Source: a virus
DNA length: 64,000 nt
Direction: 5' to 3' (one strand)
IMG/VR virus record: IMGVR_UViG_3300042540_001399
Location: 226,888 to 290,887 of that record
Each line of letters starts with the position of its first letter. Positions within the stretch are counted from its first letter, which is position 1. Made by a program: the position numbers and the translations under genes. Below are positions 22,896-31,751 of the stretch, in pieces. A model generated the notes under the pieces. It saw only the letters and a list, made by a program, of their open reading frames with translations. It was not told the origin of the DNA and did no database searches.

Positions 22896-23928
22896 AAATC
22901 ACATTTTAACGTTACTTGAAAGTGGGTTATCATTTAGTACTATCAGTACTATGAACGATAAACAAATCAAAGTTTTATCTGAAAAATTTTCCAAAAAAAA
23001 TGAAACCAAAGAAGCTCAAGACATACAAACTAAAATTAGAAGATTTAGTGCTTCCGAAGTTTCCAACGCAAAAACTAAAGGTGAATCATTACCTGGAGGT
23101 AGAGCATTCAAATTGAATGCCGATGGAAGTGTAGATGTTACATTAGAAGGTGAAATGACCGAAGACGAAACAATAAATGTTGTAAACGATCCGGATGCTT
23201 CTGCAGATGGTATGGGAATGTTTGAATCAGAAATATCTGAAAAGTTTGAATCCAAAGCTCAACAAGGTTTGTTTTGGTCTAAATGTAATAACAGTAAAGG
23301 TAAAACAAAAGAAAAATGGTGTAAGATGGCTAAAGAATTTTCCGATAGTACATCAAAGAAACAATACAAAAATATGCCAGAAAAAAAACATCCTGAAAAA
23401 ACAGTAAAAAGGACAAATGAAAATTTTGAAAAATATTTGGAAGATAAAATTGTTAATATGTTGGACGAATATGTAAACCCAACAATTACTAAAGGTCAGA
23501 TGTTAAAAACTATTTCTGAAAAATCAAATAAGGTCAATTCAATAATTTTGAAAAATCCTAAAAAAATGACTATGTTTTCAGATGAATCAGGAATTGAAAT
23601 GAAAAGACCAATAGGAAAAATTTCTTCTTTGGGTGAAGACACAAAGGAAAAAGAAAGAACAAAGGAAAGGGAAAAGACTAAAACTCCTACAAGAAGAAAG
23701 GGTAATCCATTTAAGGATCCTAATCCTGATGTTGAAGAAAAACCAAAAGCACATACAAAAGAAAAAGAAAGAACTAAGGAAAAAGATAGAACTAAGGAAA
23801 AAGATAGAAGAAAAGGTAACCCTTTGAAAGACCCCAATCCTGATGTTGAAGAAAAACCAAAAGCAAAAATGGAAAAACAACAAAGTGATTTCATAGAAAA
23901 AATAATGGACGTATTAAATTTTAACTAA
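22885..23928 (+). CDS. Unknown virion-type protein with charged repeats, 347 aa
   Basis: Residues 1-35 are a basic amphipathic start (LTLLESGLSFSTIS). A central segment around residues 130-175 (GLFWSKCNN, KWCKMAKEFSDS, YKNMPEKKH) is a small Cys-containing module seen in related phage proteins. The last third is a duplicated K-E-K-E-R-T and GNPFKDPNPDVEEKPKA repeat. The start lies within the preceding gene. It is probably a head or assembly protein, with a flexible basic tail that could contact DNA. Confidence 0.7.
   Translation: MRTKNHILTLLESGLSFSTISTMNDKQIKVLSEKFSKKNETKEAQDIQTKIRRFSASEVSNAKTKGESLPGGRAFKLNADGSVDVTLEGEMTEDETINVVNDPDASADGMGMFESEISEKFESKAQQGLFWSKCNNSKGKTKEKWCKMAKEFSDSTSKKQYKNMPEKKHPEKTVKRTNENFEKYLEDKIVNMLDEYVNPTITKGQMLKTISEKSNKVNSIILKNPKKMTMFSDESGIEMKRPIGKISSLGEDTKEKERTKEREKTKTPTRRKGNPFKDPNPDVEEKPKAHTKEKERTKEKDRTKEKDRRKGNPLKDPNPDVEEKPKAKMEKQQSDFIEKIMDVLNFN
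23640..23868 (+). repeat. Duplicated charged segment in coding sequence
   Basis: Two copies of a block encoding Lys/Glu/Arg-rich KEKERTKE followed by GNPFKDPNPDVEEKPKA. The DNA copies have diverged slightly. Confidence 0.75.
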
Positions 23929-25274
23929 TGGGACATAAAGAACTTGAAAAATTAATTAGAAGGATTGTTAAAGAAGCACCTGTTGATTACGGAGATTATC
24001 CAGAAAGAATGGATCCAAGAATACAACAAAAGATAGAAGATCCCGAAAATATTTATGCTAAAAATAGGGCGTTTAGAGGTGGCGTTTCAGATGTTGAAAA
24101 ACTAACGGGAACAAGATTTAAAGAAATTGTAGATTATGTCAAAAGATATTTTTCTACAGATAGAAATTTAACACAACCGGCAGTAATGCAGGCCATACAA
24201 ATGGAACAAATGATGGCAGTAAGAGATGTCATGTCAATTGAACCTCGACATAGGGAAAAACTCAGAGATTTGGCAATGGAAATATCCGCAAAAGAAGCGG
24301 GGTGGATGCCTTACAATTTAACGATGGAACAAGCTTTAAGAGATGGTATAATATCCAAAAGAAAATCTCAAACAGGTGGGACACTTTACGAGTTTCAACT
24401 TATCAACATGATAACTTTTTTAGGTGAAAAACGAATAGACCCATCAATTTTTCAAATGAAAGCTAAAGAAAATGAAAAACTACCTATACCAGCAAATTTT
24501 TCTTTTGACATCGATGAATTAACGCCTGAAGAACAAAAACAATTAGAAATAGAAAAAAGAAACGTAATTAACGCTTACGTAATGGGTAAGGCTAAAAGAG
24601 GACAATACAGTTATCAAGCTTTTAAAGAAAGATTAGATGAAATTGATCCATCACTTTATCCACTCTATAATAAAATAATGGGGGCTAATGATCTAATGTA
24701 TTTTACAAACCAACAGTTAATTGAAATGTTGGGGGGTAATGCCGCTGGTTCGGCAAAAAAAGGGCAACCTGAACCTGATGATGACGATGATGATGATGAA
24801 TCTGATAGTGGACCTGAAAAAGATACTTGGGAAGCAAATGGATTGATATTTCCAATTTTAATTCACGAATTGGACAAAGCCTTCAGTATGGTAACTGCCA
24901 GGTCACAATGGAAGGGTATGGACCCTGAAATGGCAAGACAAGTCATATCACAAACTGATACCATGGAAAACGAACCGATGAATTTTAGAGTTGGTGCTGA
25001 GTTGGCAAGAAAGATCAGAACTATGTTACCTGATGAATTAGTTTTAGATCCTGAAGGTCGTGAATATATGCCTTTCTTTGAAAAAAACTTATATGAAGTT
25101 CCGGCCGAAAGATTCTTAAAAGACATAATTGCAAACGTTATATCTGACAATAAACAAGATAATGACAGGGCTAGAAAAGAATTTAAAGAAATTTTTCAAA
25201 AGGCTAAAAGGGAGTATGATAGGTTCAAAGATGATGAAGATGATGATGAAGACGATGACGATTATGCTTACTAA
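23928..25274 (+). CDS. Virion-type protein before the terminase, 448 aa
   Basis: TAATG overlap with the preceding stop. The N-terminus HKELEKLIRRIVKEAPVDYG is the targeting-type peptide ending V-K-E. The body is helical and Met/Arg-rich; an acidic linker (DDDDDDDESDSG) lies near residue 290 and the C-terminus is a run of Asp/Glu. No enzymatic motif is seen. Acidic stretches and possible protease sites fit a head-interior protein. Confidence 0.7.
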   Translation: MGHKELEKLIRRIVKEAPVDYGDYPERMDPRIQQKIEDPENIYAKNRAFRGGVSDVEKLTGTRFKEIVDYVKRYFSTDRNLTQPAVMQAIQMEQMMAVRDVMSIEPRHREKLRDLAMEISAKEAGWMPYNLTMEQALRDGIISKRKSQTGGTLYEFQLINMITFLGEKRIDPSIFQMKAKENEKLPIPANFSFDIDELTPEEQKQLEIEKRNVINAYVMGKAKRGQYSYQAFKERLDEIDPSLYPLYNKIMGANDLMYFTNQQLIEMLGGNAAGSAKKGQPEPDDDDDDDESDSGPEKDTWEANGLIFPILIHELDKAFSMVTARSQWKGMDPEMARQVISQTDTMENEPMNFRVGAELARKIRTMLPDELVLDPEGREYMPFFEKNLYEVPAERFLKDIIANVISDNKQDNDRARKEFKEIFQKAKREYDRFKDDEDDDEDDDDYAY

Positions 25275-25281
25275 AGATATA

Positions 25282-25308
25282 ACCTACCAAATCGGTAGGT
25301 TTTTTTTT
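25282..25308 (+). terminator. Intrinsic terminator
   Basis: ACCTACC (25282-25288), loop AAATC, GGTAGGT (25294-25300), then a run of T. Confidence 0.9.
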
Positions 25309-25326
25309 AAATAAAAATTTGTTAGC

Positions 25327-25334
25327 TATTTATA
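25327..25334 (+). promoter_or_regulatory. TATTTATA late-type element of the terminase gene
   Basis: The core ends 12 nt before ATG 25347. Confidence 0.55.
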
Positions 25335-25346
25335 AATAAAAACATT

Positions 25347-27119
25347 ATGAGTCTAACAAAAGAACAAGTCATGTTAGAATATGTTAGGTGTATGAAAGAT
25401 ACTGAATATGCACTCAAAACATATTTACAAACATACGATAATACTGTTTCTAAGTACGTACCCTTACAACTTTTTCCCGATCAAGTATCATTATTAAAAG
25501 ACTATGAAGATTATGAAGAAAATATAGCCCTGAAATATAGACAGGCTGGGGTATCAACAGTTACTGCCGCTTGGGTGTCAAAACGACTAGTTTTTGCAAA
25601 AAAAAATCAACCCGAAAAAATATTGATCATTGCGAACAAATTAGACACCTCAATGGAAATGGCAAACAAAATAAGGGCATTTGTTGATCAGTGGCCATCT
25701 TGGGTAGGGGCCGGATTTTCGGTAGACAAAAACTCTCAAAAACATTACAAACTTATTAATGGTAGTGAAGTAAAGGCTGTTGCGACTTCTAAAGATGCTT
25801 TGAGGGGTTTTACACCAACAATACTTGTGTTTGATGAGGCGGCATTTATTGAAGCCGATAGTGACTTTTGGGCTGCTTGTATGGCTTCATTATCAACAGG
25901 TGGTAAAGTTATAGTAGTTTCGACCCCTAACGGATACGACCCAATTTATTATGATGTTTATAACCAAGCAGTTAAAGGAATCAACAACTTTAAAATTTCT
26001 GAAATGTATTGGTGGAGAGATCCGAGATACGCCAAAGATTTATATCTTGTACCTACAGATGACTTAGTTCATTATCTATTGAATAAAGATCAACAGGATG
26101 AATCTAAACATATATCCTTTGCCCATGTAGATCCTTATGAAAGAAACTACGATGAAATATCCAATTATTTCAAAGATGGGTACAAACCATGTTCAACTTG
26201 GTATGAACGTATGGTGAAAAAATTAAAGTATGACAAAAGAAAAATTAACCAAGAGTTAAATTGTGAATTTTTGGGATCAGGTGACAACGTTTTTGACAAT
26301 AAACAATTAGAAGATATAAAAAATAACACCTTATGTGATCCTTCAGGAAAAATGATGGGGAATTCACTTTGGGTTTGGAAAGATCCTATTTTGGGACATA
26401 GATACATAATGGGTGTTGACGTATCAAGAGGTGATAGTGAAGACTTCAGTTCGATACAAATCATAGATTTTGATTCAAGGGAACAGGTCTTTGAATACGT
26501 AGGAAAAATACCTCCCGATGCTTTGGCAGAAATAGCCTACAAATGGGGTATTATGTATAATGCATTTATTGTTGTCGATATAACAGGAGGTATGGGAATA
26601 ACAACTGTTAGAAAACTTCAAGAATTAGGGTATAAAAGTTTGTATGTTGATGGTGTAGACACAACAAGTATATGGTCAAACACAACCAAAATGGCAGATA
26701 AAATTCCAGGAATTAATTTCAATAATAAACGAGTACAAATTATTGCGGCTTTCGAAGAAGCGGTAAGACATAAGTTTAAAATAAAAAGTGTTCGTCTATA
26801 CAACGAAATGAACACTTTTGTTTATATAAATGGTCGACCTGATCATCAAAAGGGACAACATGACGACCTTATTATGGGAATATCTATGGCAATTTATGTC
26901 GGTGAATCTTCGTTCACAAAATTAGAAAAAGTCGCACAACAAGCTAAAGTTATGTTGGAATCTTGGACTGTAGCTTCAAATGACGCAGTATCTAAGGAAG
27001 TATACTTCAATCCAGTATTACCAAATTTAAATGTTAAAAGAGATCACTTTGGTAGGGAAATAAATTCAGCAACAAGAGAAGACTATGAAAAGTATGGTTG
27101 GTTATTTGGGGGTAGGTAA
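25347..27119 (+). CDS. terL: Terminase large subunit (gp17-like)
   Basis: 590 aa, close to T4 gp17 length. The ATPase half carries the adenine/Walker A region YRQAGVSTVTA (about 70), Walker B ILVFDEAAF (about 160) and the coupling motif VVSTPNG. The nuclease half carries GVDVSRGD (about 355) and HDDLIMG (about 505), the acidic metal residues. It pumps and cuts concatemeric DNA at the portal. No small subunit gene is recognisable nearby. Confidence 0.95.
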   Translation: MSLTKEQVMLEYVRCMKDTEYALKTYLQTYDNTVSKYVPLQLFPDQVSLLKDYEDYEENIALKYRQAGVSTVTAAWVSKRLVFAKKNQPEKILIIANKLDTSMEMANKIRAFVDQWPSWVGAGFSVDKNSQKHYKLINGSEVKAVATSKDALRGFTPTILVFDEAAFIEADSDFWAACMASLSTGGKVIVVSTPNGYDPIYYDVYNQAVKGINNFKISEMYWWRDPRYAKDLYLVPTDDLVHYLLNKDQQDESKHISFAHVDPYERNYDEISNYFKDGYKPCSTWYERMVKKLKYDKRKINQELNCEFLGSGDNVFDNKQLEDIKNNTLCDPSGKMMGNSLWVWKDPILGHRYIMGVDVSRGDSEDFSSIQIIDFDSREQVFEYVGKIPPDALAEIAYKWGIMYNAFIVVDITGGMGITTVRKLQELGYKSLYVDGVDTTSIWSNTTKMADKIPGINFNNKRVQIIAAFEEAVRHKFKIKSVRLYNEMNTFVYINGRPDHQKGQHDDLIMGISMAIYVGESSFTKLEKVAQQAKVMLESWTVASNDAVSKEVYFNPVLPNLNVKRDHFGREINSATREDYEKYGWLFGGR

Positions 27120-27127
27120 TATTTATA
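27120..27127 (+). promoter_or_regulatory. TATTTATA late-type element abutting a start codon
   Basis: Overlaps the terminase stop region and ends 3 nt before ATG 27131. Confidence 0.45.
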
Positions 27128-27130
27128 AAC

Positions 27131-27304
27131 ATGGGTAGTATAAGAAGAAAAAAAAGTGGTAAAATATTTGCCGGGTCAAACTTAGTTATAACCGGTGAAG
27201 GAATTTATAGTGTTAAAATTATAGAACCCACTTTTAGAAAAAAAAGTCAATACGACATTGATTCTAACACTACAACAACAACCACCACAAAAAGTGGTGG
27301 ATAG
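27131..27304 (+). CDS. Small basic protein with poly-Thr tail, 57 aa
   Basis: The frame from ATG 27131 encodes a basic start (MGSIRRKKSGKIF), a short beta-like core and a tail of seven Thr followed by K-S-G-G. It lies between terminase and portal with its own late-type element 3 nt upstream. No family is recognised. Basic plus Thr-rich composition would suit a small virion or DNA-contacting protein. Confidence 0.5.
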   Translation: MGSIRRKKSGKIFAGSNLVITGEGIYSVKIIEPTFRKKSQYDIDSNTTTTTTTKSGG

Positions 27305-27361
27305 TTATATTATAACTAACAATAAACTTTATATTAAAAAAATATAAGTTAAATTTTGAAT

Positions 27362-29182
27362 ATGGAACAAAAAGAAAAAAATTTAACAGTCTGGCAAAGA
27401 TTGTCCAAAACGTTTGGACCTAATTCAACGTTAGGTATGGACGACCCTGTTTATAAGTTTGATAAAAAAGAAATATTAAAAACTACAGATAAGTCACAAT
27501 TTGAAAGAGATAAATTAGAAATACAACAAACTTTATTTCTTAATGACAATTGGAAAAAAATCGAAAACAATTTATATAGTCAAGCGGTTTATTATGAACC
27601 AAATAGAATTTCAGCTTTCTACGATTATGAATCTATGGAATATACTCCTGAAATATCAACAGCTTTGGACATATATGCCGAAGAATCTACAACATCTAAT
27701 CAAGACGGATATATTCTTCAAGTTTATTCAGAATCAAAAAGAATCAAAAGTATATTAGTCGATTTATTTAATAACAACTTAGACATAAATACAAACCTAC
27801 AGATGTGGGTCAGAAACATGTGTAAGTATGGTGATAACTTTGTTTATTTAAAACTAGACCCTGAAAAGGGTGTTGTAAGTTGCATGCAACTTCCAAACAT
27901 TGAAATTGAAAGACTTGAACGTGGTATGGAAACAAGGTCAACAAACACCACACCATCTATGAAAGAAAAAAATCTAAGGTTTGTTTGGAAAAATAAAGAC
28001 ATGGAATTCAACACATGGGAAATAGCACATTTTAGATTATTGGGTGATGATAGAAAATTACCTTATGGTACTTCTATGTTAGAAAAGGCCAGGCGTATTT
28101 GGAAACAATTAGTTTTGGCTGAAGATGCGATGTTAATTTATAGAACATCAAGAGCACCTGAAAGACGTGTATTTAAAGTTTATGTTGGTAATATGGATGA
28201 TAAGGATGTTGAAGCCTACGTACAAAGGGTTGCAAATAAATTCAAAAGAGATCAGATTGTTGATTCTAAAACAGGTAATGTAGACTTAAGATTTAATCAG
28301 ATGGCGGTTGATCAAGATTATTTTATTCCTGTTAGGGACGCTCAACAAACAATGCCTATTGAAACATTGGCAGGAGCCGCTAACTTGTCTGAAATTGCCG
28401 ATATTGAATACATCCAAAAAAAGTTACTTACTGCTTTGAGAATTCCAAAAGCTTATTTAGGGTTCGAAGAACCTGTTGGTGATGGTAAAAATCTTTCATT
28501 ATTAGATATTAGATTTGCAAGAACAATTCATAAAATACAAAAAAGTGTTATCGCAGAATTAAATAAAATTGCTATAATACACTTATTCCTGTTAGGGTTT
28601 GAAGATGAATTACAAAACTTTACATTAGGGTTGACTAATCCATCTAAACAAGCCGATCTTTTAATGGTTGAAGTTTGGAAAGAAAAAGTTTTATTATACA
28701 AAGACATGGTTACTGAAATTCCTAACTCATTACAACCGACATCAGCAACATGGGCTAAAAAACATATTTTTGGTTTTTCTGATGAAGAAATTAAACTTGA
28801 ATTACAACAAATTAGATTAGAAAGAGCCGTTGCAGCAGAATTAGCAAATACTGCAACAATAATAACCCATACAGGATTCTTTGATACGGTAGATAAACTT
28901 TATAAAACACAAACAGGATCCACCCAAACTGCAGGAGCCGCACCTGGAGCTGAAGGTGGGGCAGGAGCGCCACCACCTCCACCAGGAGGAGGAGCACCTC
29001 CTTCACCACCAGCAGGAGGTCCGTCTTCAGGACCACCAATTCCTGAATCATTTAAAAAAGATAATTTAAATTTATTACTTGAAAGTGACGATTTACTTGG
29101 GGATGAATTTTTAGATCTGTCTAAGGCATCAAATTCTTTGGGTGACATAGAACATGAATTAGATAAATTACTAAATAGTTAA
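27362..29182 (+). CDS. gp20: Portal protein (gp20-like)
   Basis: ATG 27362 preferred over TTG 27356 in the same frame. Portal features: EISTALDIYAEEST, WVRNMCKYGDNFVYL, the ARRIWKQLVLAEDAMLIYR stem region and RIPKAYLGFEE. The dodecamer forms the DNA gate and terminase dock. The C-terminus adds a Gly/Pro/Ala-rich linker (about 520-565) and an acidic tail (LLLESDDLLGDEF), beyond the T4 protein. Order terminase-portal-protease-scaffold-capsid matches T4 17-20-21-22-23. Confidence 0.94.
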   Translation: MEQKEKNLTVWQRLSKTFGPNSTLGMDDPVYKFDKKEILKTTDKSQFERDKLEIQQTLFLNDNWKKIENNLYSQAVYYEPNRISAFYDYESMEYTPEISTALDIYAEESTTSNQDGYILQVYSESKRIKSILVDLFNNNLDINTNLQMWVRNMCKYGDNFVYLKLDPEKGVVSCMQLPNIEIERLERGMETRSTNTTPSMKEKNLRFVWKNKDMEFNTWEIAHFRLLGDDRKLPYGTSMLEKARRIWKQLVLAEDAMLIYRTSRAPERRVFKVYVGNMDDKDVEAYVQRVANKFKRDQIVDSKTGNVDLRFNQMAVDQDYFIPVRDAQQTMPIETLAGAANLSEIADIEYIQKKLLTALRIPKAYLGFEEPVGDGKNLSLLDIRFARTIHKIQKSVIAELNKIAIIHLFLLGFEDELQNFTLGLTNPSKQADLLMVEVWKEKVLLYKDMVTEIPNSLQPTSATWAKKHIFGFSDEEIKLELQQIRLERAVAAELANTATIITHTGFFDTVDKLYKTQTGSTQTAGAAPGAEGGAGAPPPPPGGGAPPSPPAGGPSSGPPIPESFKKDNLNLLLESDDLLGDEFLDLSKASNSLGDIEHELDKLLNS

Positions 29183-29190
29183 TATTTATA
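29183..29190 (+). promoter_or_regulatory. TATTTATA late-type element
   Basis: The core ends 13 nt before ATG 29204. Confidence 0.5.
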
Positions 29191-29203
29191 AATAAAAAAA
29201 ATT

Positions 29204-29926
29204 ATGAAATTTGGTGTATTAAAATCTAAAATAGAAAAGTGTTTAATTGAATCTTACAATAAAAATACTTTTAAAGATAATATTTTTATTTTCAATGAAT
29301 TAGTAAGAAAAAATAAAAATATCAGTAAGTTATATTACTTATATGATGAATTATCATCAAAAAAAGGATTGTCAGAATCTTTGGCTAACGATTTTGTAAA
29401 CGAATCCATAAATTTATACGAAAATACAATAAACAAAATCAATAAAAAACATATTGACGAAATTAATATTTGGGTCAACAATGTAGAAACAAAAAACGAA
29501 TATTCTATAATTGATGACTTATTTTCTAACAATGTGGTAACATTAGAAAATAAAATTAAAAGTAGAAAACAAATTGTAGAATCACTAAAATCTGTAGAAG
29601 TAATTTCTGAAAGTGGTAAGATAGTTCATATACCCTTGGATGATATGATAGAAGTGGCAAATAAAACAGTGAATGAATATATTTCTAAAATTAACGAATC
29701 TGAAAAAAAAGAAATTTTGAGTATAATCAACGAAGACGAAAACAAACTAAAAATAAAATTTGATTTCATCAAAGAAAATACTATCAAAAGATTAGAAAAT
29801 ATTTTAGAAACTGAATCAGATGAAGAAACCAAAAAAACTATTCAAGAAACAATTCAAAAAGTAACTAAAGAAAAATTTGATAAAATTAGTTTTGTAAAAC
29901 TTAAAAGTTTAAATGAAAGTCTTTAA
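29204..29926 (+). CDS. Helical unknown protein between portal and protease, 240 aa
   Basis: A Lys/Glu/Asn-rich helical protein. The N-terminus MKFGVLKSKIEKCLIESYNK has the amphipathic look and an L-I-E site. Several further (I/V)-x-E sites follow, with coiled-coil potential near residues 60-90 and 155-215. Position and composition fit a prohead core component. No family is recognised. Confidence 0.65.
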   Translation: MKFGVLKSKIEKCLIESYNKNTFKDNIFIFNELVRKNKNISKLYYLYDELSSKKGLSESLANDFVNESINLYENTINKINKKHIDEINIWVNNVETKNEYSIIDDLFSNNVVTLENKIKSRKQIVESLKSVEVISESGKIVHIPLDDMIEVANKTVNEYISKINESEKKEILSIINEDENKLKIKFDFIKENTIKRLENILETESDEETKKTIQETIQKVTKEKFDKISFVKLKSLNESL

Positions 29927-30108
29927 TCGTTTTTAAATTTTTTTTGAATATACCTTGCTTTATTTAAAATCTGTCTTTTTAAGACAGATTTTTTTGTGAA
30001 TTCTTTTCTGTTATTTAATTGACTATTTTGTCTGGTTTTAATTACCTTACTTTTAAGTTCTTTGATTGATCTTTCTATATCCCCTTTTTTTACTTTTACT
30101 ATTAGCAT
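29923..30108 (-). CDS. rpsU: Ribosomal protein bS21 homologue, 61 aa
   Basis: Length and pattern match bS21: MLIVKVKKGDIERSIKELK at the start, a central K-N-R-K-E-F, then KKSVLKRQILNKARYIQKKF. The last resembles the Bacteroidota-style K-A-x-Y-I-Q end. It is encoded against the head operon, overlapping the 3' end of the upstream gene by 4 bp. bS21 sits near the anti-Shine-Dalgarno end of 16S rRNA; a phage copy could replace the host protein and bias initiation toward phage mRNA. No clear promoter is visible on its strand. Confidence 0.88.
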   Translation of the reverse strand: MLIVKVKKGDIERSIKELKSKVIKTRQNSQLNNRKEFTKKSVLKRQILNKARYIQKKFKND

Positions 30109-30197
30109 ATGTGTTTAATAATTTTATTTATATTGATATATATTACAAATTTAAGTAAACTTATCCAAAATAAACTATTTTACTATGGAAAAAAAAT

Positions 30198-30665
30198 ATG
30201 AAAAAAGGAAAAACTTCCAAAATCAATGGATTTAAATCTGCCAAAATTTCCTATGGAACTGTAGATTCCAAAGAATTCAAATCCCTTTATCTAAACCTAC
30301 AAACTTGGGTAGAACCAAAAAAAGAAAGTGAAAGTTGGAACAGAGTAGTACTGAATATGAATAGATCTATAAAACATTCGATTTACCAAAATATAGATAA
30401 AAAAATTTTTGACGAAAAATTTATTGTTGATATGGACTTAAGAACTAGTGGACTACAGTTGAAAAAAAAATCATTTATGAATTTAGAAATAAACTTATAT
30501 CTTGTTGAAGAAATTGATTTCAAGTCATTAAAATTAAAAAAATCTTTAAAAAATTTAATAAAAAACATTTACGACGAAGTACTATTCAAAAATGAATATT
30601 TTAAGTTTTATCTCACTAAAACTGGAAATTCAAAGTTAGTTAAGGTAAAAACCGAAAAAGTTTAA
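30198..30665 (+). CDS. Unknown basic protein before the prohead protease, 155 aa
   Basis: Rich in Lys and Phe, with Ser/Thr in the first half (SAKISYGTVDSKEFKSLYLN) and helical Lys/Leu repeats in the second (KSLKLKKSLKNLI). An overlapping ATG at 30185 is in another frame. It is tucked between portal and protease genes in head-gene order, so a head assembly role is plausible. No motif is recognised. Confidence 0.65.
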   Translation: MKKGKTSKINGFKSAKISYGTVDSKEFKSLYLNLQTWVEPKKESESWNRVVLNMNRSIKHSIYQNIDKKIFDEKFIVDMDLRTSGLQLKKKSFMNLEINLYLVEEIDFKSLKLKKSLKNLIKNIYDEVLFKNEYFKFYLTKTGNSKLVKVKTEKV

Positions 30666-30672
30666 TATTTAT
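30666..30672 (+). promoter_or_regulatory. TATTTAT late-type element of the protease gene
   Basis: Begins at the preceding stop region and ends 14 nt before ATG 30687. Confidence 0.5.
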
Positions 30673-30686
30673 TATAAAACTTTGAA

Positions 30687-31403
30687 ATGAAAATATTAGG
30701 ACCTAATGAAATTGGAAAAGGTATTCTTATTGAATACGATGCGGGTTATGTAAATCCCAGATCATCAAACAACCAATATATAATGGAATCTAAAAACTTT
30801 TTAGACTATTCTAAACCCTTTGAGTTTTACGCTGTATTACAAAAATATAACACACCAAATAGGAACGGTAGAATTTATCCTGAAAAGGTTTTAAAAAGAG
30901 AAGCTGAAAATTACAAAAAAATGATTGAGAAAGGTACTTCACTTTCTGAACTTAATCACCCTGAATCGTCACTGATAGATTTAGACAGAGTTTCCCACAT
31001 AATAACTGAAATATGGTGGGATGGACCAACTTTACTTGGTAAGTTAAAATTATTAACAAGTCCTGGTTTTCATGAACGTGGCGTAGTATCGACAAAGGGC
31101 GATTTAGCGGCTAATTATCTTCGTCAAGGTGTTACTTTGGGTATATCATCTCGTGGTGTTGGATCTTTAAAAAAAGTTGGTGAACAAAACGAAGTCCAAG
31201 ATGACTTTGAATTAATTTGTTTTGACTTAGTTTCATCACCTTCTACACCGGGAGCTTATTTATTTTTAGATAAAAATGATAGACAAAAATTTGATGAAAA
31301 TTTAGAAGAAGATAAAAGGATGGCTTTGGAAAGAAATGTTGGGGAAAGTGGTAACAAATCTCTTGACTTAATGAAAAGGTTGTCCGATTATTTAGGAAAA
31401 TAA
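30687..31403 (+). CDS. gp21: Prohead protease (gp21-like serine protease)
   Basis: 238 aa, with NGRIYPEKVL, SELNHPESS (H91) and LGISSRGVGS (S154), the His/Ser pair of the T4 gp21/herpes-protease type fold, and a C-terminal self-cleavage-like region. T4 gp21 cuts after Glu in (I/L)-x-E sites inside the prohead, which fits the capsid site described under the major capsid protein. It is immediately upstream of the scaffold and capsid genes. Confidence 0.92.
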   Translation: MKILGPNEIGKGILIEYDAGYVNPRSSNNQYIMESKNFLDYSKPFEFYAVLQKYNTPNRNGRIYPEKVLKREAENYKKMIEKGTSLSELNHPESSLIDLDRVSHIITEIWWDGPTLLGKLKLLTSPGFHERGVVSTKGDLAANYLRQGVTLGISSRGVGSLKKVGEQNEVQDDFELICFDLVSSPSTPGAYLFLDKNDRQKFDENLEEDKRMALERNVGESGNKSLDLMKRLSDYLGK

Positions 31404-31409
31404 TTAAAA

Positions 31410-31628
31410 ATGGAACAAGGAGAAAAATATTTTGTAGCAAGAATCACCACAGACATGCTTGATGAAAACAGTGGTAAAGTAAAAAAAATGAAAGAAGAAA
31501 AATTGGTACGAGCTTATTCACCAACCGATGTTGAAGCTAAAGTTACGAAAATTTACGAAAATTACACAATGGACTGGAGAATTACCGCAATTGTTGAAAG
31601 TAAAATTGACGAAGTGATCGAAGGTTAA
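31410..31628 (+). CDS. Small unknown protein, 72 aa
   Basis: Acidic alpha/beta product (GEKYFVARITTDMLDEN ... DWRITAIVESKID) starting six bases after the protease stop. The pattern is reminiscent of short conserved phage proteins that accompany gp21. A strong terminator follows, ending the portal-protease transcription unit. Confidence 0.65.
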   Translation: MEQGEKYFVARITTDMLDENSGKVKKMKEEKLVRAYSPTDVEAKVTKIYENYTMDWRITAIVESKIDEVIEG

Positions 31629-31654
31629 AAATAAAAATCAAGAATTTTTAAAAA

Positions 31655-31684
31655 AGGGAATATGAATAATATTCCCTTTTTTTA
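31655..31684 (+). terminator. Intrinsic terminator
   Basis: AGGGAATAT (31655-31663) pairs with ATATTCCCT (31669-31677), then TTTTTTT. Confidence 0.9.
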
Positions 31685-31725
31685 TTACTATAACTAAAAA
31701 AAATGAATTTTTTATAAGTTACTAA

Positions 31726-31732
31726 TATTTAT
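31726..31732 (+). promoter_or_regulatory. TATTTAT late-type element of the scaffold gene
   Basis: The core ends 19 nt before ATG 31752. Confidence 0.5.
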
Positions 31733-31751
31733 TTGTTAAACAAACTTATAA

